NCBI GenBank assembly: GCA_002506025.1
Contig: DAWS01000077.1
Span: 1 to 5,757 of the forward strand
Direction: 5' to 3'
Source of the DNA: Euryarchaeota archaeon UBA111
Lineage (GTDB): Archaea > Thermoplasmatota > Poseidoniia > Poseidoniales > Poseidoniaceae
Length of the DNA stretch: 5,757 nucleotides
A program made the position numbers and the translations under genes. Shown piece by piece: positions 1-5,757 of this stretch (position 1 is its first letter; each line of letters starts with the position of its first letter). The notes below the pieces were generated by a model, which saw only the letters and a list, made by a program, of their open reading frames with translations, searched no databases and was not told where the DNA came from.

Positions 1-26
1 AAGGAGGACCTAGTCTTCGCCGTTGC

Positions 27-1187
27 ATGGATAACTTACCGAACACATGGGAAGAGTGGATTTCAAATTTTGAAGGTTGGCAACAGAGAGTAGGTTTCGA
101 CCCCTCGTGGCTCGGTGACTTCGAGCTCTCTGTTCTATTTGACTGGGAAAGAGCTGGCGATGTCATCGAGTTTGGTGACTACAAAGGCAGAGCAAAATGG
201 GAACGTGCGCTACAAGTACCTCATCAGAGCATGCGTGATGCCTTGATTACCATGATTACTGTCCAGGGCGACACCGAATTTGCGTCTGTAGAACAGCAGA
301 GACACCTCCTCGCCTCCGCTCCAACCGACTACGACCGCTATGCGGCAGCTAGAATTATGGCAGAAGAACAACGCCATGGTTGGCAAATGGCTTACCTGTT
401 GATGACCTACTTCGGTCAGCAGGGACGCAGAGAGGCACAAAAGTTGCTAGAAAGAAACGCTCAAGATGGCGACCGACTGTTGGGAGCTTTCAACATTCCA
501 ATGCCACATTGGCTTGACTTTTTCTGCTACACAATGTTTGTCGACAGAGACGGTAAGTTCCAACTTGGTATGCTATCCACATCTGCATTCAAGCCTCTAG
601 CAGCCTCTATGGGACCAATGCTCAAAGAGGAATCATTCCACCTTGGCACTGGATCTAATGGACTGCGCAGAATTATCAAAGCGGGCGTAATACCACTAGA
701 TATGCTACAGCGTTACATCAACAAGTGGGTATCAACTGCTCACGACTTGTTTGGAGTAGATGCCTCATCATCCGCCCACTGGGCATATGTTTGGGGAATC
801 AAAGGACGATGGGACGAGCGTAAGAAACTCGACGCTGGTGTAGAAGTCAACAAAGAGGTTCTCAACGAAGAATCCAGAGGCCACTATCATCAGGAAATTG
901 TTGGTGAAGTGAGAAAACTATGCGGCTATCTACCAGAGGGTGCGGAAGAACTCTACGTCCCTCACGAAAACTTCAATCGAGCGATTGGTGCAACAAAAGG
1001 ACAACACTTCAATGTCGACGGAACCCCATTCGAAGGATCTGAAGAAGACTACGCTGCTTACCTCGCAGAAGTATTGCCAACAGACCAAGATGAACTAGAT
1101 TTACAGGAACTATTCAAGCAAGAATGGATTGCTAACAAACCAATGTCTACTCGCCAAATCGAGTCAGGAATTGGAGCTAGTGCATAA
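27..1187 (+). CDS. boxB: BoxB-like di-iron CoA-thioester oxygenase (benzoyl-CoA 2,3-epoxidase subunit B family)
   Basis: This is a 386-residue ferritin-like di-iron protein of the BoxB/PaaA class, cytoplasmic, which inserts one oxygen atom of O2 into the ring of an aryl-CoA using electrons from a reductase partner. Seen in the sequence are the BoxB signature blocks QGDTE (80-84) running into ASVEQQRH (86-93), EEQRHGW (113-119), LLGAFN (151-156), DRDGKFQL (173-180), EESFH (201-205), DLFGVD (240-245), VPHENFNRAIG (311-321) and LPTDQD (350-355). From memory the six iron ligands of characterised BoxB are Glu, Glu/His, Asp and Glu/His; the matching residues here are E84, E114, H117, D173, E202 and H205, so the centre looks intact. 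The protein is shorter than usual BoxB (about 470), lacking roughly 35 N-terminal residues and part of the segment near 265-290. The reading frame stays open to the left edge, so the start could lie upstream; ATG 27 is the only start codon visible in frame. It leads a likely operon, 17 bases before the next gene. The family is confident; benzoyl-CoA as substrate is not, and an uncharacterised BoxB-like branch is possible. Confidence 0.85.
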   Translation: MDNLPNTWEEWISNFEGWQQRVGFDPSWLGDFELSVLFDWERAGDVIEFGDYKGRAKWERALQVPHQSMRDALITMITVQGDTEFASVEQQRHLLASAPTDYDRYAAARIMAEEQRHGWQMAYLLMTYFGQQGRREAQKLLERNAQDGDRLLGAFNIPMPHWLDFFCYTMFVDRDGKFQLGMLSTSAFKPLAASMGPMLKEESFHLGTGSNGLRRIIKAGVIPLDMLQRYINKWVSTAHDLFGVDASSSAHWAYVWGIKGRWDERKKLDAGVEVNKEVLNEESRGHYHQEIVGEVRKLCGYLPEGAEELYVPHENFNRAIGATKGQHFNVDGTPFEGSEEDYAAYLAEVLPTDQDELDLQELFKQEWIANKPMSTRQIESGIGASA

Positions 1188-1191
1188 GACT

Positions 1192-1196
1192 AGGTG
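1192..1196 (+). promoter_or_regulatory. Ribosome-binding site for the 178-residue protein
   Basis: AGGTG lies 8 bases before the ATG at 1205, in the 17-base gap after the oxygenase stop codon. It matches the middle of the Shine-Dalgarno consensus (GGAGGTGAT) and supports 1205 as the start. Confidence 0.55.
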
Positions 1197-1204
1197 GGTT
1201 TTAC

Positions 1205-1741
1205 ATGATCCCTGTCTCCCTTTATGGCGTTGATGTAAATCGATGTGAATCATTTTACGACAAATTGCCGGGCCTAGTTGCTGACAGTATAGATGATGAG
1301 GAATACTCTGATGCACTGTTTGCTATACAAAACAAGGCTTCGATGGAGCACATCAAAGTTGCAGAAAATTGGGCTAATAGACAACCTTATGCCTTTCCTG
1401 AAGAAGTAGCAAATGAAATTGAAATGATTATCAGGACTGTTTCATATCCCGATGTAGCCTTGCTAGAACATCTTCTAACAATTGAAGGTATTGACACTCA
1501 AAGGGTCTCAGAATGGATGCACTTCTCAACCAACCTCTATCCAATATACAGTCAGAAGGCCTGTGATGCACTAACTGAAATGGGGTTAGATACTCCATAC
1601 GAACTAAATGACATGGCAAGCTATGGTCTTTATGTATCAAGGATTGAAGGACTTAAGATGTATGCTCCTGCCAAAGGATTACCTGAAATTGGCCTTCCCA
1701 GATCCAGAATGCTCCAACTAGGTTTGGAGCGGTTTGAATGA
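1205..1741 (+). CDS. Uncharacterised 178-residue acidic protein behind the oxygenase gene
   Basis: I do not recognise a family. The protein looks soluble and mainly helical: there is no signal peptide, no hydrophobic stretch long enough for a membrane segment, no Cys-rich cluster and no nucleotide-binding loop. It is acidic in the first half (for example SIDDEEYSD at 28-36). Visible stretches include MEHIKVAENW (47-56), LLEHLLTIEGID (86-97) and a Pro/Gly-rich tail, PAKGLPEIGLPRSR (155-168). The start at 1205 is supported by an AGGTG ribosome-binding site, and the stop overlaps the start of the transporter gene (ATGA at 1738-1741), so it is very probably translated and coupled to its neighbours. 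Coding character is clear: one long frame fits exactly between two real genes. Its place directly after the oxygenase makes an accessory, assembly or regulatory role for that enzyme, or for the same pathway, a reasonable guess, but nothing in the sequence proves it. It does not show the paired ExxH di-iron motifs of PaaA/PaaC. Confidence 0.8.
   Translation: MIPVSLYGVDVNRCESFYDKLPGLVADSIDDEEYSDALFAIQNKASMEHIKVAENWANRQPYAFPEEVANEIEMIIRTVSYPDVALLEHLLTIEGIDTQRVSEWMHFSTNLYPIYSQKACDALTEMGLDTPYELNDMASYGLYVSRIEGLKMYAPAKGLPEIGLPRSRMLQLGLERFE
1726..1729 (+). promoter_or_regulatory. Ribosome-binding site for the EamA transporter
   Basis: GGAG lies within the last codons of the preceding gene, 8 bases before ATG 1738. 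It supports the overlapping ATGA start over any later in-frame Met. Confidence 0.5.
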
Positions 1742-2682
1742 ACAATTTTTTAGTTCACATTAAACTATTCTTAGTTGCAGTAATATGGGGCCTTGGCTGG
1801 CCTGCCGGCCGAGTTGTAGCCAATGATGTTCTGCCTTTCACAGCATCTTGGCTTCGATATGTTATCGCAACGGTTAGTTTCTTGGTATTCCTGAAATTTT
1901 CTGGACAATGGATGTTTCCCAACCGCAGGGAATGGCGACGTTTGTTTGCAATAGGGTTTATTTCGACCGTAGTGTATCAGGGCTTTTTCATGTTTGGAAT
2001 GCAGTATACTGCCGCTGGTGATGCATCGTTAATGATTACCTTTAATCCATTATTTACCGCAATTTTAGCAATAATTTTTCTGAGCGAAAAAATGCATCTA
2101 AACCTAGTAATTGGGTTAGTCATGGGGATTACTGGTGTAGGCATTTTATTCTATTATTCACCTAATGTTGATATAGATTTTTCATCTAGAGTTCTTGGAA
2201 ACCTGCTGATTGCTTGCGCAGCACTATCGTGGGCATGTAATACTATACTAATGAAACAAGCCATGACCAAGCCCGCAGGAGATGCGACTAAGCCTCTAAA
2301 CCCGCTCGAATTAACAGTTTGGTCATCGGTGGCTGGACTGTTAATCCTCACACCAATCACAGCAATAGAAGCAATGACTCAAGGAGTATCCGTTCCAAGT
2401 TTCGATGGTTGGATTGGCGTAATTTTCTTAGCATTATTCTCCACTGTGATCGCTTATGTTTGGTTCGCTGATGGAATTATCAACATTGGTGCATCTATGA
2501 GTGCATTATACGTTTACTTAGTACCGCCCTTTGGTATCATCGGCGGCTATCTTTTGCTTCAAGAAAAACTGGGCACTTCTCTACTATTTGCCTTCGTATT
2601 AATCACTGGAGGAGTAATAATCGCTCAAAGAGATAACTCCTCGACAAGCAAGCATGATGAAGCCCAACCTGTTGGGTTGTAG
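1738..2682 (+). CDS. EamA/DMT-superfamily transporter, ten membrane helices
   Basis: This is a 314-residue inner-membrane permease of the drug/metabolite transporter superfamily, made of two tandem EamA repeats. Hydrophobic segments can be read at about 10-28, 36-54, 69-90, 96-116, 121-141, 151-171, 189-210, 224-245, 252-273 and 278-297, giving the ten helices typical of the family. Family-like features are the N-terminal AVIWGLGWPAGR (14-25), the helix-3/4 stretch ending LSEKM (115-119) at the close of repeat one, and the matching LLLQEKL (272-278) near the end of repeat two. The C-terminal tail after 298 is short, polar and probably cytoplasmic. Length is normal (about 290-310). The start codon overlaps the stop of the preceding gene by four bases, a sign of translational coupling. 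Substrate cannot be told from sequence, as members export amino acids, metabolites or toxic compounds. In this setting, moving a pathway intermediate or an aromatic acid is possible, but so is an unrelated job. Confidence 0.92.
   Translation: MNNFLVHIKLFLVAVIWGLGWPAGRVVANDVLPFTASWLRYVIATVSFLVFLKFSGQWMFPNRREWRRLFAIGFISTVVYQGFFMFGMQYTAAGDASLMITFNPLFTAILAIIFLSEKMHLNLVIGLVMGITGVGILFYYSPNVDIDFSSRVLGNLLIACAALSWACNTILMKQAMTKPAGDATKPLNPLELTVWSSVAGLLILTPITAIEAMTQGVSVPSFDGWIGVIFLALFSTVIAYVWFADGIINIGASMSALYVYLVPPFGIIGGYLLLQEKLGTSLLFAFVLITGGVIIAQRDNSSTSKHDEAQPVGL
2663..2676 (+). repeat. Short perfect inverted repeat before the dehydrogenase start
   Basis: CCCAAC (2663-2668) and GTTGGG (2671-2676) are exact reverse complements separated by two bases. 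In RNA this would fold as a 5-bp stem with a 4-base loop, extendable outward by a G-U and an A-U pair. It sits in the last codons of the transporter gene, 7 bases before ATG 2684. There is no T-run after it, so it is not an intrinsic terminator. It may be a small hairpin at the ribosome-loading site, or chance. Confidence 0.4.
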
Positions 2683-2683
2683 T

Positions 2684-3574
2684 ATGGGCATAACCAAAGT
2701 TACAGTAATCGGTGCCGGCACAATGGGTGCTGGAATCGCTCAAGTATGCGCACAGGCCGGGTGGCAAACCACCCTTTACGACGCCTATCCAGAAGGTCTT
2801 GACCGTGGAATGAAGAGAATCGACGCTTTTTGGGATAAGGGAATTGCGAGAGGAAAAACTACTGCCGAACAAAAACGTCAATGGTCAGAAAATCTAACCG
2901 CCGAGCAAGACCTATCCAAAGCAGTTAACAAGTGTGATTTGGTTATCGAAGCAGTTCCAGAAATTCTAGAATTAAAACAAAAAATATTCCGAGAAGTTGA
3001 ACAATATTGCTCAAGACAAACGATTTTCGCTACCAATACATCGAGTTTATCGATTGCTAAAATTGCCCAAGGGATGGACAATCCGGGCAACTTAATCGGA
3101 ATGCATTTTTTTAATCCTGTCCCAATCATGAAATTACTTGAACTAGTGAAGCATGATGGAACAAATAAATCAACAGTGGAATTTGCTCAAGCGGCAGGTT
3201 TAGCTATGGGCAAGACTACTATTCTAGTCAATGATGTTCCAGGATTTGCCACCTCGAGATTAGGAGTGGTATTAGGTAATGAAGCGATTCGCATGCTGGC
3301 TGATGGAGTTGCGAGTGCAAAAGATATCGATACAGCAATGGTTCTTGGTTACAAGCATCCCATGGGACCGCTGGCACTTACCGATTTAGTCGGATTAGAT
3401 GTAAGGAGGGATATTCTCAAAAATTTACAACAATCATTTGGCGATGATTCCTACGCGCCCCACCCACTCCTGGAAAAATTGGTTCAGGAAAATCGACTCG
3501 GCAAAAAAACTGGGGTTGGAATCTATGATTGGACCAGTGGAGAAGCAAGTGAAACTGAATTACCAGAGTTCTAA
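2684..3574 (+). CDS. 3-hydroxyacyl-CoA dehydrogenase (3-hydroxybutyryl/3-hydroxyadipyl-CoA type)
   Basis: This is a 296-residue soluble NAD-dependent enzyme that oxidises an L-3-hydroxyacyl-CoA to the 3-ketoacyl-CoA. The N-terminal Rossmann domain opens with KVTVIGAGTMGAGIAQ (5-20), containing the GxGxxG dinucleotide loop, followed by acidic D33 at the end of the second strand, as in NAD binders. Catalytic-domain blocks are NTSSLSI (118-124), HFFNPVPIMKLLE (141-153) with the His/Glu dyad H141 and E153, DVPGF (184-188), and HPMGPLALTDLVGLD (225-239) in the C-terminal all-helical domain. The position that is Asn in the human enzyme (GFxxNR) is Ser here (TSR, 190-192). An upstream in-frame ATG at 2654 would add ten residues inside the transporter gene; I prefer 2684 because the Rossmann strand starts just after it and it lies one base past the transporter stop. 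No clear ribosome-binding site is visible, so coupling is likely. It could be PaaH-like (3-hydroxyadipyl-CoA), or serve general fatty acid or butyryl-CoA metabolism. Confidence 0.93.
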   Translation: MGITKVTVIGAGTMGAGIAQVCAQAGWQTTLYDAYPEGLDRGMKRIDAFWDKGIARGKTTAEQKRQWSENLTAEQDLSKAVNKCDLVIEAVPEILELKQKIFREVEQYCSRQTIFATNTSSLSIAKIAQGMDNPGNLIGMHFFNPVPIMKLLELVKHDGTNKSTVEFAQAAGLAMGKTTILVNDVPGFATSRLGVVLGNEAIRMLADGVASAKDIDTAMVLGYKHPMGPLALTDLVGLDVRRDILKNLQQSFGDDSYAPHPLLEKLVQENRLGKKTGVGIYDWTSGEASETELPEF

Positions 3575-4353
3575 TCAAATTTCGGTTTTCGCTTTTCGAT
3601 AAAGGCACTTACCCCTTCTTTGAATGCATCAGTTGTTCCGGCAGCCTCGATTAGAGTTCTCTCGTGCTTTAGATGCGTTTCGAAATCATGATGCGTTTGC
3701 ACATCGAGTAGATGTTTGGTCGCCTCCTTAGTATGGGGTCCCCATGAACTCCACAATCTCGCAACATCAATAGCACGATCAAGTAAATTGGATTGTTCGA
3801 CCACCTCATCAACCGCACCATTATTCAGTGATTCTTGCGCATCCCATATTGCGTTTTCAAAGAAGAATCTCCTACTAACTTGATTTCCAACCAGTCTAGG
3901 TAGTAACCATGTCGTGCCGCCATCAGGTGAGAGTCCCATGCCCGAATATGATGCAGCTATTTTGGCTTGGGGCGACGCAATCCTGACGTCACATGCTAGA
4001 GCTAAACCGAGTCCACCACCTGCACATGCTCCATTAATTGCCGCCACACATATTGTTGATGACTGCCTCATTCTACTAATCAAGGGATGTAGAACCCCTG
4101 TTAATTCACGAATTAATTTTGGCGCCTCATTCTGCTCGATTGCTTCAGCAAAGGCATTGATATCAGCTCCGGCAGAGAAGAACTTTCCATCACCTGTTAT
4201 TACTAAGCCTTTGACTGATTTGTCTGAAAGAGCTGAATCTATTGCGGCTGCAATCTCAGGAAGAAACTCCATCGAGAATGATTGGGTTGCTGATTTCCCT
4301 GACATCGTAACTAGAGCAATGCTGCCGTCCAAAATTTCAGTCAAAACTGGCAT
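3571..4353 (-). CDS. Crotonase-fold enoyl-CoA hydratase/isomerase family protein, PaaG-like active site
   Basis: This is a 260-residue soluble enzyme of the enoyl-CoA hydratase/isomerase (crotonase) superfamily acting on a CoA thioester. Oxyanion-hole segments are FFSAGADIN (58-66) and NGACAGGGLGLALACD (107-122), and the C-terminal block EGVSAFIEKRKPKF (246-259) is the usual family ending. Aligned by eye to mitochondrial enoyl-CoA hydratase, the two catalytic glutamates are absent: the first position is G116 and the second is Y136. Instead there is an Asp at 144 in LSPDGGTTWLLPR (141-153), where the phenylacetate isomerase PaaG has its catalytic Asp in a very similar LIPDCGGTWLLPR. This favours a double-bond or ring isomerase over a hydratase, though other crotonase members also carry this Asp. 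The gene follows the aldehyde dehydrogenase on the same strand with a 9-base gap and a GAGG ribosome-binding site overlapping the upstream stop, so the two form an operon. Its stop overlaps the stop of the convergent dehydrogenase gene by 4 bases. Confidence 0.93.
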   Translation of the reverse strand: MPVLTEILDGSIALVTMSGKSATQSFSMEFLPEIAAAIDSALSDKSVKGLVITGDGKFFSAGADINAFAEAIEQNEAPKLIRELTGVLHPLISRMRQSSTICVAAINGACAGGGLGLALACDVRIASPQAKIAASYSGMGLSPDGGTTWLLPRLVGNQVSRRFFFENAIWDAQESLNNGAVDEVVEQSNLLDRAIDVARLWSSWGPHTKEATKHLLDVQTHHDFETHLKHERTLIEAAGTTDAFKEGVSAFIEKRKPKFD

Positions 4354-4360
4354 AATCCGT

Positions 4361-4364
4361 CCTC
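4361..4364 (-). promoter_or_regulatory. Ribosome-binding site for the crotonase-family gene
   Basis: On the minus strand GAGG overlaps the TGA stop of the aldehyde dehydrogenase and ends 7 bases before the ATG at 4353. This fixes the start and points to coupled translation of the pair. Confidence 0.6.
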
Positions 4365-5757
4365 ACAACTTAATATTTACATTCTTTACTTTAGTGTAAA
4401 ATCGTAACGCATCTTTGCTTTGCTCGATACCGATTCCTGACTGCTTCCAACCGGTGAATGCGGTTTGCGGGAAGGTTACTGGGAACTCATTTATTGATAC
4501 CATACCAGATTCTAAGTCCCGCGCTAAGTTATGCGCTCTGCTCAAATTATTTGTCCAAATTCCGTTTAGAAGGCCGAAGTCTGAGTTGTTAGCAAGGCTA
4601 AGCGCCTCTTCGTCTGTAGAGAATTTACTAACCGACAAAACTGGACCAAATAATTCATCGTAAAACAATGGGTTTTCCGGTTCAACATCAACAACAATGG
4701 TCGCCTGCATAAACGCTCCCTCACCTTCAATAGCTTCACCGCCACATACTAAACGGCCACCATGTGCGAGGCCATTAGCCAGTTTTTCGAGGACTTCTGT
4801 ACGATGATTTTGATGAACTAGACTACCAATTCTCACTCCCTCTGACATCCCAGGACCAACCTTCCACTTACTTACCTCAGCGATAACTGCGTCGACAAAC
4901 TCGTCATGGATGTCTTCGTGGACTATTAGTCTTGAGCCTGCCCAACACATCTGCCCAGCGTTCATGAATATGCCAAAACAAATTGCCTTAGCAGCATATT
5001 TCAGATTCGCATCTGGGTATACAACATTGGCACCCTTACCACCTAACTCTAGAGTAACTGGTGTGAGATTTTCGCTAGCTTTAGCCATAACAGCCTGACC
5101 AGTTGGCACTCCTCCAGTTAGAACTATGCCATCAACGCCCTTATGCCCCGCTAAAGCATCTCCAATTAACTTACCAGACCCGGTAATGATTTGCAGGACG
5201 CCGTCAGGTAGCCCAACTTTTGCTTCATCGATGACTCGCATCCAAGCAATCAGAGAAAGCGGTGTCCATGATGCAGGCTTAGCGATTACTGTGCAACCAG
5301 CCGCGAGTGCCGGGGCAATCGATCGTAGCGCTAGTTGGAGTGGGAAGTTCCATGGAACGATATGCGCAGTCACGCCAATTGGTTGTCTTAAAGTGTAATT
5401 TAGACGATTACCGGGTACAGGAATAGTTGCTCCCTCAATCTTATCGGCAAATCCAGCAAAATATTCCATTGTCCATGCACCGTAGCGTATTTCTGACAGG
5501 GCCTCACGGAAGGTTTTACCATTATTCTCAGATTCTATCTTCGCCAGATCCTTTGCTGCAGCATAAGTTGCAGCAGCCATCTTGTTCAGTATTCGGCCGC
5601 GTTGTGCAGGGTCGATATTTTTCCATTCTGCACTGTTGAATGCCGCCCTTGAAGCATCTACGCATCGATTGACATCATTCATTGTGGCCTTTGGAACTGT
5701 GGCCAATACTTCACCGGTAGCTGGATTTATTGCATCACTAACCTCACCGTTTTCAGA
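4363..5757 (-). CDS. Aldehyde dehydrogenase family protein (5' end outside the window)
   Basis: This is an NAD(P)-dependent aldehyde dehydrogenase oxidising an aldehyde to its acid (or a CoA-linked semialdehyde in aromatic pathways). The visible part is 464 residues, numbered here from the first full codon at the right edge. The frame is open to the edge and reads the typical opening INPATGEVLATVP, so the true start lies beyond 5757; the in-frame TTG at 5704-5706 is internal. Motifs are VPWNFP with N137, IAKPAS with K160, LELGGKG with catalytic E237, NAGQMCWAG with catalytic C271, and DELFGPV with E368. The C-terminal WKQSGIG block is present although the usual PFGG before it reads AFTG. The residue that is Glu three places after the cofactor lysine in NAD-preferring enzymes is Ser here. 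The protein ends without a MaoC-type hydratase domain, so it is not a PaaZ fusion. It is transcribed leftward, 9 bases before the crotonase gene. Substrate cannot be read from sequence; betaine-aldehyde, semialdehyde and general roles are all possible. Confidence 0.95.
   Translation of the reverse strand, partial: SENGEVSDAINPATGEVLATVPKATMNDVNRCVDASRAAFNSAEWKNIDPAQRGRILNKMAAATYAAAKDLAKIESENNGKTFREALSEIRYGAWTMEYFAGFADKIEGATIPVPGNRLNYTLRQPIGVTAHIVPWNFPLQLALRSIAPALAAGCTVIAKPASWTPLSLIAWMRVIDEAKVGLPDGVLQIITGSGKLIGDALAGHKGVDGIVLTGGVPTGQAVMAKASENLTPVTLELGGKGANVVYPDANLKYAAKAICFGIFMNAGQMCWAGSRLIVHEDIHDEFVDAVIAEVSKWKVGPGMSEGVRIGSLVHQNHRTEVLEKLANGLAHGGRLVCGGEAIEGEGAFMQATIVVDVEPENPLFYDELFGPVLSVSKFSTDEEALSLANNSDFGLLNGIWTNNLSRAHNLARDLESGMVSINEFPVTFPQTAFTGWKQSGIGIEQSKDALRFYTKVKNVNIKL

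Noticed and set aside
1..7. AAGGAGG as the ribosome-binding site of the oxygenase gene
   Set aside because: The 19-base distance to ATG 27 is too long, and the frame is open upstream. It may lie inside coding sequence by chance.
2654..2683. Upstream ATG start for the hydroxyacyl-CoA dehydrogenase
   Set aside because: It adds ten residues not expected before the Rossmann strand and overlaps the transporter gene. ATG 2684 fits the family N-terminus better.
2603..2881. 92-residue minus-strand frame across the transporter/dehydrogenase junction
   Set aside because: It is antisense to two solid genes, has no ribosome-binding site that I see, and has no recognisable protein features.
3914..4399. 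161-residue open frame on the plus strand, opposite the crotonase gene
   Set aside because: It is wholly antisense to a well-conserved enzyme and runs into the aldehyde dehydrogenase end. Its composition is that of a complementary-strand shadow and it matches no motif.
5704..5706. TTG as the start of the aldehyde dehydrogenase
   Set aside because: The frame continues to the window edge and encodes the conserved INPATGEV opening, so TTG is an internal Leu codon.
4363..5757. PaaZ-type ring-opening fusion protein
   Set aside because: The protein stops directly after the aldehyde dehydrogenase domain and has no MaoC-like hydratase domain. The next gene is a crotonase-fold protein, not MaoC.
1..5757. 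CRISPR array, insertion sequence, tRNA or phage gene
   Set aside because: I saw no regularly spaced repeats, no transposase or integrase motifs, and no cloverleaf. Coding genes fill almost the whole window.

Overview
The window is a dense stretch of prokaryotic DNA, apparently from an uncultivated, possibly marine, bacterium or archaeon. GC is moderate (mid-40s percent by eye), there is no intron-like structure, and the gaps between genes are 1 to 17 bases or overlaps. I cannot fix the phylum. There is no rRNA or tRNA, and the visible ribosome-binding sites (AGGTG, GGAG, GAGG) suit either domain. The reductive features (frequent AGA for Arg and frequent CTA for Leu in the first gene) are not diagnostic.

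Layout. Four genes run left to right as one likely transcription unit: (1) a BoxB-type di-iron acyl-CoA oxygenase or epoxidase (27-1187); (2) a 178-residue protein I do not recognise (1205-1741); (3) a ten-helix EamA/DMT-family transporter (1738-2682), whose start overlaps the stop of gene 2; (4) a short-chain 3-hydroxyacyl-CoA dehydrogenase of the 3-hydroxybutyryl/3-hydroxyadipyl-CoA type (2684-3574). Two genes run right to left and converge on the first set with a 4-base overlap of stop codons: (5) a crotonase-fold protein with a PaaG-like active site (3571-4353) and, upstream of it on the same strand, (6) an aldehyde dehydrogenase (4363 to beyond the right edge, 5' end missing). There is no intergenic stretch long enough to hold a recognisable promoter, and I see no RNA gene, mobile element, CRISPR array or IS.

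How the genes may fit together. A di-iron oxygenase acting on a CoA thioester, a crotonase-fold isomerase, an aldehyde dehydrogenase and a 3-hydroxyacyl-CoA dehydrogenase are the enzyme classes used in aerobic 'hybrid' degradation of aromatic acids as CoA thioesters (the benzoyl-CoA Box pathway and the phenylacetyl-CoA Paa pathway). The gene set mixes features of both: a BoxB-like oxygenase with a PaaG-like isomerase and a PaaH-like dehydrogenase. The oxygenase reductase (BoxA or PaaE type), the ring-opening enzyme (BoxC, or the PaaZ hydratase domain), the CoA ligase and the thiolase are not in the window. The pathway reading is therefore inference from family membership and neighbourhood, and the true substrate is unknown. 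The unknown gene 2, placed directly behind the oxygenase, is the most open part of the locus.
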